Shown here: in pieces, positions 8,219-18,097 of the stretch | Layout of the letters: each line of letters starts with the position of its first letter | How positions within the stretch are numbered: the first letter of the stretch is position 1 | Source: an uncultured Clostridia bacterium | Lineage (GTDB): Bacteria; Bacillota; Clostridia; TANB77; CAG-508 | NCBI GenBank assembly: GCA_944388775.1 | Contig: CALXKC010000012.1 | Location: 1 to 35,635, forward strand | Length of the DNA: 35,635 nt | Reading direction: 5' to 3' | Translations under genes and position numbers: made by a program | The notes under the pieces: generated by a model | Database searches by the model: none | What the model was told of the DNA's origin: nothing | The model's input: the letters and a program-made list of their open reading frames with translations, nothing else

Positions 8219-10730
8219 TTAAATTTCTCGATTTAGATTTCCACTAGTAAAATCTTTACCTTCAAAACGTTTTTTATCTTTCACGGTTTTCAAAATATTA
8301 TCAATTTGTCCATTAGATTCATCCAAAATATCAATACGAACTGAATCAACATTAAAGCTATTTGGAGAAATTGAAGTGATTTTGCTATTAAATAAAGTAG
8401 TAACTGTTTGAATATTATCAGGCATTATTGGAAATTCCATATTTAAGCGGTCTTTCAAGTAATATCTATGAGAAGTAGTACATCTAGCTTTACATTCAGG
8501 ATAACATTTGTCTGTTTCACCAAGTAAGCAATAATTCATATTTACAAGAGGTGTTCTACCATATATAATTAATTCTTTATTTAGATAACTATACTCACAT
8601 AATCTTTGAATTGTTTTCTTATCTAATTCAGGAGATATTGTAAATGTACTAATTCCAAGCTTTTTTAATTCTAATACGGTTTGAGAATTAAAAACATTAA
8701 ATGTATAATTAGTAACTAATTTAAAATATTTATCTAAATCTTTAAATAATCCATGTAATAATTTAATATTGCAGATATTAGAAATTACAAAACCTTTTAT
8801 TTCATATTTTTCAACACTTGATTTAGCATTTGCATAAAATAAATTTTTATAATTTCCTTTTACAATAGTAGGCATGTAAATATATATGTCAGATAATTTA
8901 CTAATTTTTTTCAAAGTTGTATCATATTTCTTATTTGTAAAATATTTTAATGGAATGTACACATTATCTGCTAAAGCTAAAGATTCATAATTGAAATCAG
9001 TATTTAGTTTATTTAACAATACAGATATTTTAGGATTATGTAATTTTGTTAGTTTTATATTATTTTTTACATTATTTCTCATATCTTCTAATACAGAATG
9101 TTTAATGACATATTTTGAAGTATCAGTATTTTGAAGATTATGATCTTTTCCTGATTTAGAATTATTTTCGCTTTTTGAAACATCAAAATTTCTATGACAT
9201 TTTGCAATAGCATATTCTTCTACTTGTGCTAAAACACTTCTTCTTAGTTCATTTAGGATACTTAATTTCGGTAAAAATAGGTTATCACCTAAATCTATAT
9301 CTAGTTTCTTAAATTCATATGGTGTATTTGAAGTCTTTCTTAATTGTTGTTCAACAAGCTCTTTTGAAAGAGGTTTGGTTTTAGCATCTAAAGGAATAGT
9401 ATCTATTGTATATTTGATTTGTAAGTCTTTATATAATTGATTTGGTTTAAAGCTAGTTACTTCAAAAGAAATAGGTCTATTTTTCTGAATTATGATTTTC
9501 CCATTTAGATAGATTTTTCTTAGTTCATGTTTGCAACTTTCTTTTGCAAGATTAGAAAGTTTTTTAGATGACATTTTATAAATATTGTCTTTAAGATTTA
9601 TATTTCCTTTCATTCTGCCGATTGTAACAGTTTGACCTTTTTTTGTTTCAGTTATATTTTTTCCATCTTCCATTAATTCAGATACTGTATATGTTCCTTT
9701 TTCATTTTCAAGAGAGATAGTATCTCCAATTTCAATTGGTTCTTTAAGTTTAACAGTAATTAATCCTTTTGATTTGTTATAATTTTGAACTTTTCCCAAA
9801 GGTAATCCCATATTGTTAGGTTTTTCTTTGAAAACTAAGTTTTTATTAGGTTCTGTATCTAAGTGACCAGAAGATGACATACCTCTATTAAATGCTTGAA
9901 GTAAGTCTTTTTGGTCATTTGAATCAATAATATATTCTTTATTTGATAATGCAAGGTCAATATATTTCCTGTAAATCCTAGTTACTATTGCAACATATTC
10001 AGGAGATTTCATTCTTCCTTCAATTTTTAAGCATTTAACTCCAGATTGTATAAATGCGGGGATATACTCTAAAGCACATAAATCACGAGTGCTTAATAAG
10101 TATCCACTATTAATCTTATGATTATCTTCATATAAATCATAAGGTAATCTACAAGGCTGGGCACATTTTCCACGATTTCCGAGAACGTCCGCCTAACATG
10201 CTAGAAAATAAGCATTGACCAGAATATGAAATACATAAAGCTCCATGTGCGAAACATTCAATTTCAATTTTAGTGTTTTTGCAAATATAGTCTATTTCAT
10301 TAATTGAAAGTTCTCTTGCTAAAACTACTCTTTTGAAGCCTAGGTCTTGAAGTTCTAAAGCACCATTCAAATTGTGTACTGTCATTTGTGTACTTCCGTG
10401 AATAGGTAAGTCTGGAAATTCTCTAATTAATTTCATTGCTAAGCCTAAATCTTGAACAAGTATTGCATCAATTCCATATTCATATGATTGTTTAGCTAAG
10501 TTAAAAGCATTTTCAATTTCATTGTCTTTTATTAATGTGTTTAATGTAAGATAGGTCTTTACACCTCTGATTTTTGCATATTTAATTGCTTTTTCTAAAT
10601 TTTTACCAGAAAAATTGTTAGCAAATGCTCTTGCACTAAATAAGTCACTTCCAAGGTATACACTGTCTGCTCCGTTTTGGACAGCAGCTTTTAAACATTC
10701 AAAGTTTCCAACTGGTGAAAGTAGTTCCAT
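8219..10730 (-). CDS. U32 family peptidase (DUF3656-type), +1 frameshift at 10181
   Basis: Read as one gene with one base skipped, this is an 836-residue U32 peptidase/collagenase-like protein. The 5' part begins MELLSPVGNFECLKAAVQNG and carries the U32 signature ECFAHGALCISYSGQCLFSS. In frame 0 the ORF then reads GGRSRKSWKMCPAL and stops at 10149. Skipping the C at 10181 gives GGRS-GNRGKCAQPCRLPYDL, the conserved family continuation, and the frame stays open to 8219. The later region (KIEGRMKSPEYV, then a long C-terminal portion) fits the DUF3656-containing form. Bacterial U32 members include tRNA/rRNA hydroxylation factors (TrhP, RlhA) and proteases; which applies here is open. AAAGGAG precedes the ATG at 10730. 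See the shift-site feature. Confidence 0.85.
10175..10183 (-). other. Candidate +1 ribosomal frameshift site (U32 peptidase)
   Basis: Minus-strand CTCGGAAAT. Frame 0 reads UCU CGG AAA and stops 10 codons after CGG. The restored frame is UCU-(C)-GGA-AAU-CGU, encoding Ser-Gly-Asn-Arg of the conserved GGRSGNRG motif. It has the same motif as the sites at 17120, 27916 and 35155. Confidence 0.7.
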
Positions 10731-10767
10731 TTTTATCTCCTTTAAATTTATAATTTTATCTGTAATT

Positions 10768-10797
10768 ATTGTATCATAAAATATTAAAATTTGACAA
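10768..10797 (-). promoter_or_regulatory. Candidate sigma-A promoter for the U32 peptidase
   Basis: On the minus strand, TTGTCA and TACAAT are separated by 18 bp, 38 bp upstream of the ATG at 10730. This makes the in-frame upstream extension to 10865 unlikely to be coding. Confidence 0.5.
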
Positions 10798-10894
10798 AAA
10801 ATATAAAAAATTTTAGAAAAATATGTACCAAACTGTTCACATTGTGGCCTATTTTTTAACTTCAAAAAATTAATATTATTTGTTAAAAAATTAG

Positions 10895-10923
10895 TTGACT
10901 AAAACTTATGCAAATGATAAAAT
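10895..10923 (+). promoter_or_regulatory. Candidate sigma-A promoter for the cadherin-like surface protein
   Basis: TTGACT, 17-bp spacer, TAAAAT, 36 bp upstream of the start codon. It is divergent from the U32 promoter. Confidence 0.6.
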
Positions 10924-10959
10924 TATTCCATAATCAAAAGATGTAATAGGGGGAAAATT

Positions 10960-12423
10960 ATGAATAGAAATTACAAGATTAAAGTAAATATAATAGCAGT
11001 TATAACAATGATTATAATGTTATCAGGATGTTTTTTATTTAATAGTAATGCAGAAGATAATACATTACCACCTACAACAGGAGATGATACCAATACATCA
11101 ACTCCAGAACCAACACCAGAGCCAGAGCCTGATCCAGAACCTACTCCAGATCCAACACCGACTCCAGAGCCAACTCCAGAACCAGATCCGACTCCTACGG
11201 TTAATAATAGTGGAAGTTCTTCAGGTTCAACTTCGAATTCTAGAAGAAATACATCATCGAGCTCAACGTCATCAAGTCAATCAGAGTCAAGTAATGCAAA
11301 TTTAATTAATTTAGGAATAAGACCACATGATTTTAGTGGATTTAGAAGTAATACAACAAGTTATTCAGTAACAGTACCAGCAGACACTGAAAGTGTTGAA
11401 GTATATGCAGAAGCACAAGATAGTAATGCAACAGTAACGGGAACAGGAACAGTAAATCTTCAAGAAGGAGAAAATACTATAAATGTTGTAGTAACAGCAG
11501 AAGATGGAACAACAAAAACATATACTATAGTAATTACTAAGGAAACTGCAGAAGATACTGGAGAAAATACAGAAATAGTTGAAGGGGAAGGACTTGCAAG
11601 TTTAAGCATTCAAAACATAGAAATTTCACCAAAATTTGAAACAAATGTATATGAATATACAGCAAAATATATAGGAGAGGATACATCTTTACAAATTGAA
11701 GCAAATCCAACTAATGAGGAATATCAAGTAGAAATAGTTGGAAATGAAGATTTGAAAGAAGGAGAAAATTTAATTACAATTTTAGTTTCAGATAGTGATG
11801 GAAATAATGTTGCAACATATCAAATAACTGTAAATAAGAGTTTAGTAGATGAAGAAGCCTTAGCAAGAGAACAGGCAGAACAAGAGCAAAGACAAAGAAT
11901 GATTATTGGAGCAGTTATTGCGGTCGTTGTAGTTATTGCTATAATAGTATTTGTAATAATAAGACGTAGAAGAAATAGAGCATTTGCAGAAGAATATTCA
12001 GGAGTACCTTTCTATGGAATGAATAAAGATGATGATGACGTAAATGATGAAGATTTTGAAGAAACACCAAAAGCATTAAAAAATAAAAGAAAATTCATAG
12101 AAGAAGAGAAAGACGATGGTCAAGATAATAATTTGAATGATAATTATGATGCAAATGAAGATTATGAAGATGAAAAAGAAAATTATGAAGAAGAAAATCA
12201 AGAGATAATGTCAAGGTTACAAGATGATGAAGGTGAAAGAGCAAGGAGAGAAAGAGTAAGAGCAAAATTTTTAGATGGATATTCTAAAAGTATGACAGAT
12301 AGAGAAGAAAGCAATAATTCAAGAACATATAACAAAAATGATGATGAAGATGATTTAGATGACAAAGCGGAGGCTTTTGCATCAAGAGTAAAACGTAATA
12401 GCAAAGGAAAGCGTTTTAAATAA
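10960..12423 (+). CDS. Surface protein with two cadherin-like beta-sandwich domains and a C-terminal membrane anchor
   Basis: 487 residues. The N-terminal signal carries a lipobox-like LSGC (Cys24). A Pro-Glu-Asp-Thr linker of PEPTP/PDPTP repeats (about 49-80) and a Ser/Asn-rich stretch (82-113) follow. Two cadherin-like beta-sandwich domains (PF12733 type) lie at about 114-195 (LINLGIRPHDFSGF...YSVTVP...GENTINVVVTAEDG) and 208-293 (LASLSIQNIEISPKF...GENLITILVSDSDG). A membrane helix (about 311-335) is followed by RRRRN and a long, highly acidic and Lys-rich tail predicted to be cytoplasmic. A lipoprotein signal plus a C-terminal helix would give two anchors, which is unusual; the lipobox may instead be an ordinary signal. 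GGGGG precedes the ATG. The ligand is unknown. Confidence 0.75.
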   Translation: MNRNYKIKVNIIAVITMIIMLSGCFLFNSNAEDNTLPPTTGDDTNTSTPEPTPEPEPDPEPTPDPTPTPEPTPEPDPTPTVNNSGSSSGSTSNSRRNTSSSSTSSSQSESSNANLINLGIRPHDFSGFRSNTTSYSVTVPADTESVEVYAEAQDSNATVTGTGTVNLQEGENTINVVVTAEDGTTKTYTIVITKETAEDTGENTEIVEGEGLASLSIQNIEISPKFETNVYEYTAKYIGEDTSLQIEANPTNEEYQVEIVGNEDLKEGENLITILVSDSDGNNVATYQITVNKSLVDEEALAREQAEQEQRQRMIIGAVIAVVVVIAIIVFVIIRRRRNRAFAEEYSGVPFYGMNKDDDDVNDEDFEETPKALKNKRKFIEEEKDDGQDNNLNDNYDANEDYEDEKENYEEENQEIMSRLQDDEGERARRERVRAKFLDGYSKSMTDREESNNSRTYNKNDDEDDLDDKAEAFASRVKRNSKGKRFK

Positions 12424-12450
12424 TAGGCATTTTGTTATCTAGAACGATAA

Positions 12451-12482
12451 AAAGGAGAAGTTTAGACTATAACTTCTCCTTT
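12451..12482. terminator. Bidirectional terminator between convergent genes
   Basis: AAAGGAGAAGTT / AACTTCTCCTTT perfect 12-bp stem with an 8-nt loop. A T-rich tail is present on the minus strand (CTTTTTATCG), and a weaker tract on the plus strand. It serves the genes ending at 12423 (+) and 12498 (-). Confidence 0.75.
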
Positions 12483-12497
12483 AAAATATAGAGGGGA

Positions 12498-12614
12498 TTA
12501 GCAACATCCTCCTCTATTACCACCACAACAGCAGCAGATTAATAATATAAGGATTATAATCCAGCAACAGTCGTCACCAAATCCGAATCCACCGCATCCT
12601 CTATTCTCTGGCAT
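12498..12614 (-). CDS. 38-residue Cys/Gly-rich small membrane peptide
   Basis: The short ORF encodes MPENRGCGGFGFGDDCCW, then the hydrophobic stretch IIILILLI, then CCCCGGNRGGCC. Nine Cys and a single hydrophobic segment resemble the small Gly/Cys-rich YjcZ-like peptides of sporulating Firmicutes, but the match is by style only. A strong AAAGGAGG lies just before the ATG, a perfect terminator follows, and a sporulation-type promoter candidate is upstream. The good translation signals support a real gene; function is unknown. Confidence 0.65.
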   Translation of the reverse strand: MPENRGCGGFGFGDDCCWIIILILLICCCCGGNRGGCC

Positions 12615-12675
12615 AGTCTAGACCTCCTTTCGAAGTAGATAAACAACAATATGTTTTGTTTTCCTTTGTATAATA

Positions 12676-12702
12676 CATAGTATGAAAATAAAAAAAATGT
12701 GT
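12676..12702 (-). promoter_or_regulatory. Possible sigma-E/K-type promoter for the Cys/Gly peptide
   Basis: On the minus strand, CATACTATG, close to the mother-cell -10 pattern CATANNNTA, lies 16 bp downstream of an AC dinucleotide and about 60 bp upstream of the start codon. The match is short and the region is AT-rich, so this is tentative. Confidence 0.3.
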
Positions 12703-12746
12703 TACAAAATTTTATTTAGATTAATTTAATTTAAAAATCTAGAACC

Positions 12747-12775
12747 TTGATTTTTGGGTTAAAAAAGTATATAAT
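12747..12775 (+). promoter_or_regulatory. Sigma-A promoter for lepA
   Basis: TTGATT, 17-bp spacer, perfect TATAAT, about 65 bp upstream of the lepA ATG. No other feature was found in 12615-12746 apart from the divergent promoter candidate. Confidence 0.7.
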
Positions 12776-12841
12776 ATCAAAAAATAATTATAAAATATGC
12801 AATTGATATTTGATTATAAAGTTATTGGAGGAAAATTTAAA

Positions 12842-14650
12842 ATGTACTCAAATAAATATATAAGAAATTTTTGTATAATTGCACATATAGACCATGGTAA
12901 ATCAACTTTAGCAGATAGATTAATAGAAATGACAGGAGTATTATCTAAGCGTGAAATGGAAAGCCAAGTGTTAGATAATATGGAAATAGAGAGAGAAAGA
13001 GGAATAACTATAAAATCTCAAGCTGTCAGAATGATTTACAAGGCAAAAGATGGACAAGAATATACTTTTAATTTAATAGATACACCAGGACATGTTGATT
13101 TTAATTATGAAGTATCAAGAAGTTTAGCTGCATGTGACGGAGCAATTTTAGTTGTGGATTCAAGTCAAGGTGTTGAGGCTCAAACGCTTGCAAATGTGTA
13201 TTTAGCTATAGACAATAACTTAGAGATTTTACCTGTATTAAATAAGATAGATTTACCAAATGCAAGAGTAGATGAGGTAAAACATGAAATTGAGGAAATA
13301 ATAGGAATTCCGGCAGAAGATGCACCATGTATTTCTGCAAAATCAGGTTTAAATGTTGACCAAGTTTTAGAAAGAATTGTAACAGATTTGCCAGCACCCA
13401 AAGGAGATGTAAATGCTAAAACAAAATGTTTAATATTTGATTCATATTATGATAATTACAAAGGTGCTTTAGCATATGTAAGAGTAGTTGATGGAAAAGT
13501 TAAAGTTGGTGATGAAATAAAACTTATGGCAACAAATAAAACTTTTACGGTAGCTGAAGTAGGATATTTTATTCCTGGTTCATATATGCCAGTAGAGGAG
13601 ATAAAAGCAGGAGAAGTTGGATATATTGCAGCAAGTATAAAAACTTTATCAGATATACATGTTGGAGATACAATTACATTAAATGATAACCCAGCAGATG
13701 AGCCACTTAAAGGATACAAAAAAGTTACACCAATGGTATACTGTGGTTTATACCCAATAGATGGTAGCCAATATGAAGATTTAAAAGAAGCATTAGAAAA
13801 ATTAAAGTTAAATGATGCAGCATTAGAATTTGAACCAGAAACATCAGCAGCTTTAGGATTTGGATTTAGATGTGGGTTCTTGGGATTATTGCATTTAGAA
13901 ATAATAGAAGAAAGATTAGATAGAGAATTTGATTTAGGGTTGATTACAACTGCACCATCAGTAATATATAAGGTATATAAAACAAATGGAGAAGTTTTAG
14001 AACTATATAATCCAGAAGATTTACCTAAACCACAAGAAATTTCATATATTGAAGAGCCATTTGTAACAGCAAACATTTTAACACCAAGAGAGTATGTAGG
14101 AAATATTATGGAACTATGCCAAAGAAGAAGAGGTATATATATTGATATGAAATATCTTGATGAGCATAGAGTGACTTTAGTATATGAAATGCCTTTAAAC
14201 GAGATAATATATGACTTTTTTGATAACTTGAAATCAAAAACAAAAGGATATGCATCACTTGATTATGAATTTAAGGAATATAGAAAATCAAATCTAGTAA
14301 AACTAGATATTTATATTAATAATGAACCAGTTGATGCTTTAAGTTTTATAGTTCATAAAGATAGCGCATATGATAGAGGAAAGAAAATGGTGGAAAAGCT
14401 AAAAACAGTTATACCTAGAAAACTATTTAAAATTCCAATTCAAGCGGCAATTGGTGGACAAATTATAGCAAGAGAAACAATTTCAGCTTTAAGAAAAGAT
14501 GTGCTTGCAAAATGTTATGGTGGAGATATTACTAGAAAGAAAAAGTTGCTGGAAAAGCAAAAACGTGGAAAGAAAAAGATGCGTGAGATTGGAAATGTAG
14601 AGATACCACAAGAGGCGTTTTTGTCAGTATTGAAGCTTGATGATGAATAA
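12842..14650 (+). CDS. lepA: Elongation factor 4 (LepA) GTPase
   Basis: 602 residues, the usual length. G motifs: [14 protein letters not shown] (G1, near residue 12), switch with [23 protein letters not shown] (G3) and NKIDLPNA (G4). The EF4-specific C-terminus is present ([20 protein letters not shown], and the tail [24 protein letters not shown]). EF4 binds the ribosome and affects initiation and back-translocation. The start at 12842 follows GGAGG by 10 nt; the longer in-frame version from 12797 adds a non-homologous leader. It is the first gene of a run with the HD-like gene and rlmB. Confidence 0.97.
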   Translation: MYSNKYIRNFCIIAHIDHGKSTLADRLIEMTGVLSKREMESQVLDNMEIERERGITIKSQAVRMIYKAKDGQEYTFNLIDTPGHVDFNYEVSRSLAACDGAILVVDSSQGVEAQTLANVYLAIDNNLEILPVLNKIDLPNARVDEVKHEIEEIIGIPAEDAPCISAKSGLNVDQVLERIVTDLPAPKGDVNAKTKCLIFDSYYDNYKGALAYVRVVDGKVKVGDEIKLMATNKTFTVAEVGYFIPGSYMPVEEIKAGEVGYIAASIKTLSDIHVGDTITLNDNPADEPLKGYKKVTPMVYCGLYPIDGSQYEDLKEALEKLKLNDAALEFEPETSAALGFGFRCGFLGLLHLEIIEERLDREFDLGLITTAPSVIYKVYKTNGEVLELYNPEDLPKPQEISYIEEPFVTANILTPREYVGNIMELCQRRRGIYIDMKYLDEHRVTLVYEMPLNEIIYDFFDNLKSKTKGYASLDYEFKEYRKSNLVKLDIYINNEPVDALSFIVHKDSAYDRGKKMVEKLKTVIPRKLFKIPIQAAIGGQIIARETISALRKDVLAKCYGGDITRKKKLLEKQKRGKKKMREIGNVEIPQEAFLSVLKLDDE

Positions 14651-14692
14651 AATATTTTAATTTAAAATTTTATAATGAAAGGATCGATAATT

Positions 14693-15259
14693 ATGAATAT
14701 TACGGCAGAACATTTAGAAAAGATAAAAGGAATGTTAAGGGATGTGAAAAAGGAGATTGAAATAGCAGAACTTGCGAAAAATGTCGCAAGTGAATATAAC
14801 CAAAATCTTACAGAAGAAGATAGAATGAATCCAAATGCTGTATTTGATTTGGCAATGGTTATGAACATAGGTGAAACAGCAGAAGATATATCTTGGATCT
14901 ATGATAAGACATGTAATTGGAGAGAACATCCTGAAGCAATAAAATTAAATGAACAACACGGAGAATATTCAGTAAAAATGTTAGAACAAATGGGAATAAA
15001 TTTAACTGCAGAAGAGAAGAAAGAAATATCTGGACATTCAAAAAAGGAATTTCCTACATTAAGATCTAAAATAATAAAGGGAGCAGAAGTATGTGTGGCT
15101 TGTAATAGAAAACGTATGTATAGAGGAGAAGAAAAAGAAGAAAGTAGTTATGATGAACTTAAAGGTATCTTACTAGAAGAAGGAATACCAGTACCAGTAA
15201 TGTCAGTTTTGATGAGTGTGAATTACCATGAAAGACAAGAAGATGAAAGAAGTAGATAA
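14693..15259 (+). CDS. Hypothetical protein, possible degenerate HD-fold domain
   Basis: 188 residues, mostly helical and charged. The order of elements (WREHPEAIKLNEQHGEYSVKMLEQMG, then EEKKEISGHSKKEF, then KIIKGAEVCVACNRKRMYRGEE) resembles an HD/HD-GYP phosphohydrolase in which the metal-binding HD pair cannot be clearly aligned, so activity is doubtful. The start is at 14693 because GAAAGG lies 10 nt upstream. It sits between lepA and rlmB with short gaps, so it is probably co-transcribed. No firm function. Confidence 0.65.
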   Translation: MNITAEHLEKIKGMLRDVKKEIEIAELAKNVASEYNQNLTEEDRMNPNAVFDLAMVMNIGETAEDISWIYDKTCNWREHPEAIKLNEQHGEYSVKMLEQMGINLTAEEKKEISGHSKKEFPTLRSKIIKGAEVCVACNRKRMYRGEEKEESSYDELKGILLEEGIPVPVMSVLMSVNYHERQEDERSR

Positions 15260-15288
15260 AATTTATTTAATAAGGAATGATATAAAAA

Positions 15289-16047
15289 ATGAAAAACAAT
15301 AATTTTGATGACCAAGTAGAAGGAAGAAATTCCGTACTAGAACTATTAGAAAGTGGAAAAGACATAAACAAAATATATATAACAAAAGGAGAAAAACATG
15401 GTTCTATAAACAAAATAATAGCAAAGGCAAAAGAAAATGGAATAATAATAGTAGAAAAAGATAAAAATCAAATGAGACAAATGGCACAAAATGAAAACTA
15501 CCAAGGAGTAATTGCAATTGTACCACCTTATGAGTATTGTGAAATTGAAGATATTTTAGATGAAGCAAAAAGAAAAAATGAAGATCCTTTTGTTTTAATA
15601 TTAGATGGAATTGAAGATCCGCACAATCTAGGTTCTATAATAAGAACAGCAGAAACCGCTGGGGTACACGGAATAATAATACCCAAAAGAAGAGCTGCAT
15701 GTGTAAATAGTACAGTAAATAAAGTTTCTGCAGGAGCTGTACAGCATATGAAAATTGCTAGAGTAACAAATATTTCTGATAGTATTGAAAAGCTAAAAGA
15801 AGCGGGGCTTTGGATTTGTGGTACAGATATAAGTACTGATACTTACTATAATGAGCAAGACTTAACAGGCCCTTTAGGAATAGTTATTGGTAATGAAGGT
15901 TCAGGAATTAGTGAAAAGGTTAAGAAAAATTGTGATTTTTTAGTAAAAATTCCTATGAAAGGTAAAGTGAATTCGTTAAATGCTTCTGTTTCAGCAGGAA
16001 TTGTTATTTATGAGGCTTTAAGACAAAGAGAGGCGGTTGGAAAATAA
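15289..16047 (+). CDS. rlmB: TrmH/SpoU-family 23S rRNA 2'-O-methyltransferase (RlmB type)
   Basis: 252 residues. The N-terminal substrate-binding domain begins with VEGRNSVLELLESGKDINKI. The SPOUT methyltransferase domain shows motif 1 LDGIEDPHNLGSIIRTAET, motif 2 GIVIGNEGSGIS and motif 3 IPMKGKVNSLNASVSAGIV, the knot that binds S-adenosylmethionine. The family methylates G2251 of 23S rRNA or related sites. The last codons and stop (VGK*) fall inside the left arm of the 122-bp palindrome at 16036-16157. Confidence 0.93.
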   Translation: MKNNNFDDQVEGRNSVLELLESGKDINKIYITKGEKHGSINKIIAKAKENGIIIVEKDKNQMRQMAQNENYQGVIAIVPPYEYCEIEDILDEAKRKNEDPFVLILDGIEDPHNLGSIIRTAETAGVHGIIIPKRRAACVNSTVNKVSAGAVQHMKIARVTNISDSIEKLKEAGLWICGTDISTDTYYNEQDLTGPLGIVIGNEGSGISEKVKKNCDFLVKIPMKGKVNSLNASVSAGIVIYEALRQREAVGK

Positions 16048-16157
16048 TTACAATTTTGGCTACGTCAAACTTCATTAGAAATTTAATCAACGTACAGATA
16101 GTACGCCTCATAAATTTCAAACTCGTTTTTCTTGCCAAAATTTAATTCTTTTCCAAC
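16036..16157. repeat. 122-bp long palindrome (MITE-like)
   Basis: The outer arms GTTGGAAAATAATTA...AATTTTGGC and GCCAAAATTTAATTCTTTTCCAAC are near-perfect inverted repeats. Inside, GAAATTTA pairs with TAAATTTC around CGTAC-AGATA-GTACG. The left arm supplies the end of rlmB. A short hairpin with the same outer sequence but no inner insert lies at 32343-32369. Confidence 0.75.
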
Positions 16158-16194
16158 TAAAACTAAAATTAATTTTAAAGGAGAGAAATCAGAG

Positions 16195-18028
16195 ATGATA
16201 CCAAGAAAGAAAAGAAGATTAATTTTAATTGTTTCAATTGTTTTAATAATATTAATGTTATTAACAGCTTTTTTATTAATATATATAAATACAGACATGT
16301 TTAAATCAAATAAAACTTTATTTGTGAAATATTTAGAAAAAAATGTTGAAAATATGGAAGAAATGTACACACAAGTTGGGCAGAAAAATGATTATGAAAA
16401 TTCTCTAGAGCAAAGTAAATATACAGTAAACACTCAAATAAACGTAAATAATACAGAGAACATTGGTACAACTGAAGAAAATACAGATAATATAATAAAT
16501 CAATTAAAGTTAGTTTCAGACGGACAAGTAGATTTAGCTAATCAATATAATTATCAAAAAATGAATTTATATAAAGGAGAAGATAGTATATTAGGATTAG
16601 AATATGTTCAAGATTCTAATACATATGGACTCCGTTTTTCAGACTTATTTCAACAATTTTTATTAGTTGATAATGATAATTTGCAAGGATTATTTACTAA
16701 ATTAGGATATACAGATGAAGAAATAGCAAATATACCAAATCAACTAAATTTAGATTTATCATCAGCAGGTTTGACAATAAGTAATGAAGAAAAGCAAACT
16801 TTTTCAAATAAATATATACAAATCATAAAAGACAATCTTGAAGATAAAACTTTTTCTAAAGAAGAAAATCAAACTATAGAGATTGATGGAAAGAGTGTAC
16901 AAGTAAATGCATATTCAGTAACATTAACGAAAGAACAATTAAATAATTTATATATAAGCATTTTAGAACAATTAAAAAGTGATGAATTAATATTAGGAAA
17001 AATAGATGCATTGGAAGTAGCGATGGGTAAAAGTTATCAGATAATTAGAGATAGCAATTCTAATAATGGAGCACAGAGTTTAAGAGATTTATTTACAACA
17101 GAAATTGATGATACTATAACTCGGAATTAAGCAAAATAATATAGGGCAAGATGAAACAAAAATAATAGTTTATGAAAATATGAAAAATACAGTAAGAACT
17201 GCAATTCAAACTTCTGAATATGAAATCAATTTGGACTTCTTATCAACAAATGGAGAAAATTTTATACAATATAAAGACGATAATATGACTAATGGTACAA
17301 CTAAAATAATTAGTTTAAGTAAAAGTAATACTGGTATAGAATTAAATATTGATAATTATAAAGAAGGAGATGAAGAGAAAAATACTTCTATAATACAAAA
17401 TACACAAGTTAGTGGAAATACTATGAAAAAAAGTATTTCGGTAAAATATGAAGATTCTGATAATCGTGTTGAAGCATATGTAACTCAAAACTATCAAACT
17501 GTAACACAATTTAATAATGAAATGACTTTAAATAGTGAAAACTCTATTAAATTAAATGACTTAGATGAAGAAGAATTACAAACTTTAATGTCAACAGTAA
17601 CTGAAGGTGTAAATAATAAATTAAATGAAATTCAAACTGAGGTTAATCTGGCAGAATTACAACAAGTGCTAATAAATGCAGGATTAGTAAAAGAACAACA
17701 AAATATGGAACTATCAGGAACAACAGAAACTGCAAAAACAAGATATAATTCTCAATTTGAAATGTTGAAAGGTGCAAACTTAGATGCAGATAATGTATTA
17801 AATGCAATTAATGCTTCACAAAATTATATTAGTAATTTAGATGTTGTTTCAAATACAGAATTAAGAATAATGTTAGACAGAAATACAAATAATCCAGATG
17901 TTGTTACAACTTTGAAAAATTTTATTGAAGAACATAAAAGAGAAAAATATAATATTGATATTGAATATGATGAACAGACAGGTCTTGTGAGTGATTTGCT
18001 ATTAACTATAGTTGTTGATGAAACTTAG
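16195..18028 (+). CDS. 610-residue membrane-anchored protein, +1 frameshift at 17122
   Basis: With one base skipped, this is a continuous 610-residue protein. A short basic N-terminus (MIPRKKRR) and one membrane helix (about residues 9-31) precede a large extracytoplasmic domain rich in Asn, Gln, Thr and Glu, with alternating beta-like segments and helical stretches (NKLNEIQTEVNLAELQQVLINAG). In frame 0 it stops at 17130 (DDTITRN*). Skipping C17122 gives DDTIT-GIKQNNIGQDETK and continues to 18028. The second half has no good start or ribosome binding site of its own, which supports one gene. The start at 16195 follows AAAGGAG; a longer in-frame version runs back into the palindrome. I do not recognise the family. 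Confidence 0.75.
17120..17128 (+). other. Candidate +1 ribosomal frameshift site (610-residue protein)
   Basis: CTCGGAATT. Frame 0 reads ACU CGG AAU UAA, stopping two codons after CGG. The restored frame is ACU-(C)-GGA-AUU-AAG, encoding Thr-Gly-Ile-Lys. Confidence 0.7.
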
Positions 18029-18097
18029 TATGACAAAAAGAATAGATTACTAACATATTGGATACAATTAACATATACTATTTATGGGGGAATGTAT

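Noticed and set aside
10731-10865. Longer U32 N-terminus extending to 10865
   Set aside because: A good minus-strand promoter and an AAAGGAG site lie inside this stretch, and MELLSPVG is the family start.
17180-18028. Separate gene starting at ATG 17180
   Set aside because: No ribosome binding site, and the preceding out-of-frame DNA translates smoothly into it after skipping one C; better read as the second half of the frameshifted gene from 16195.
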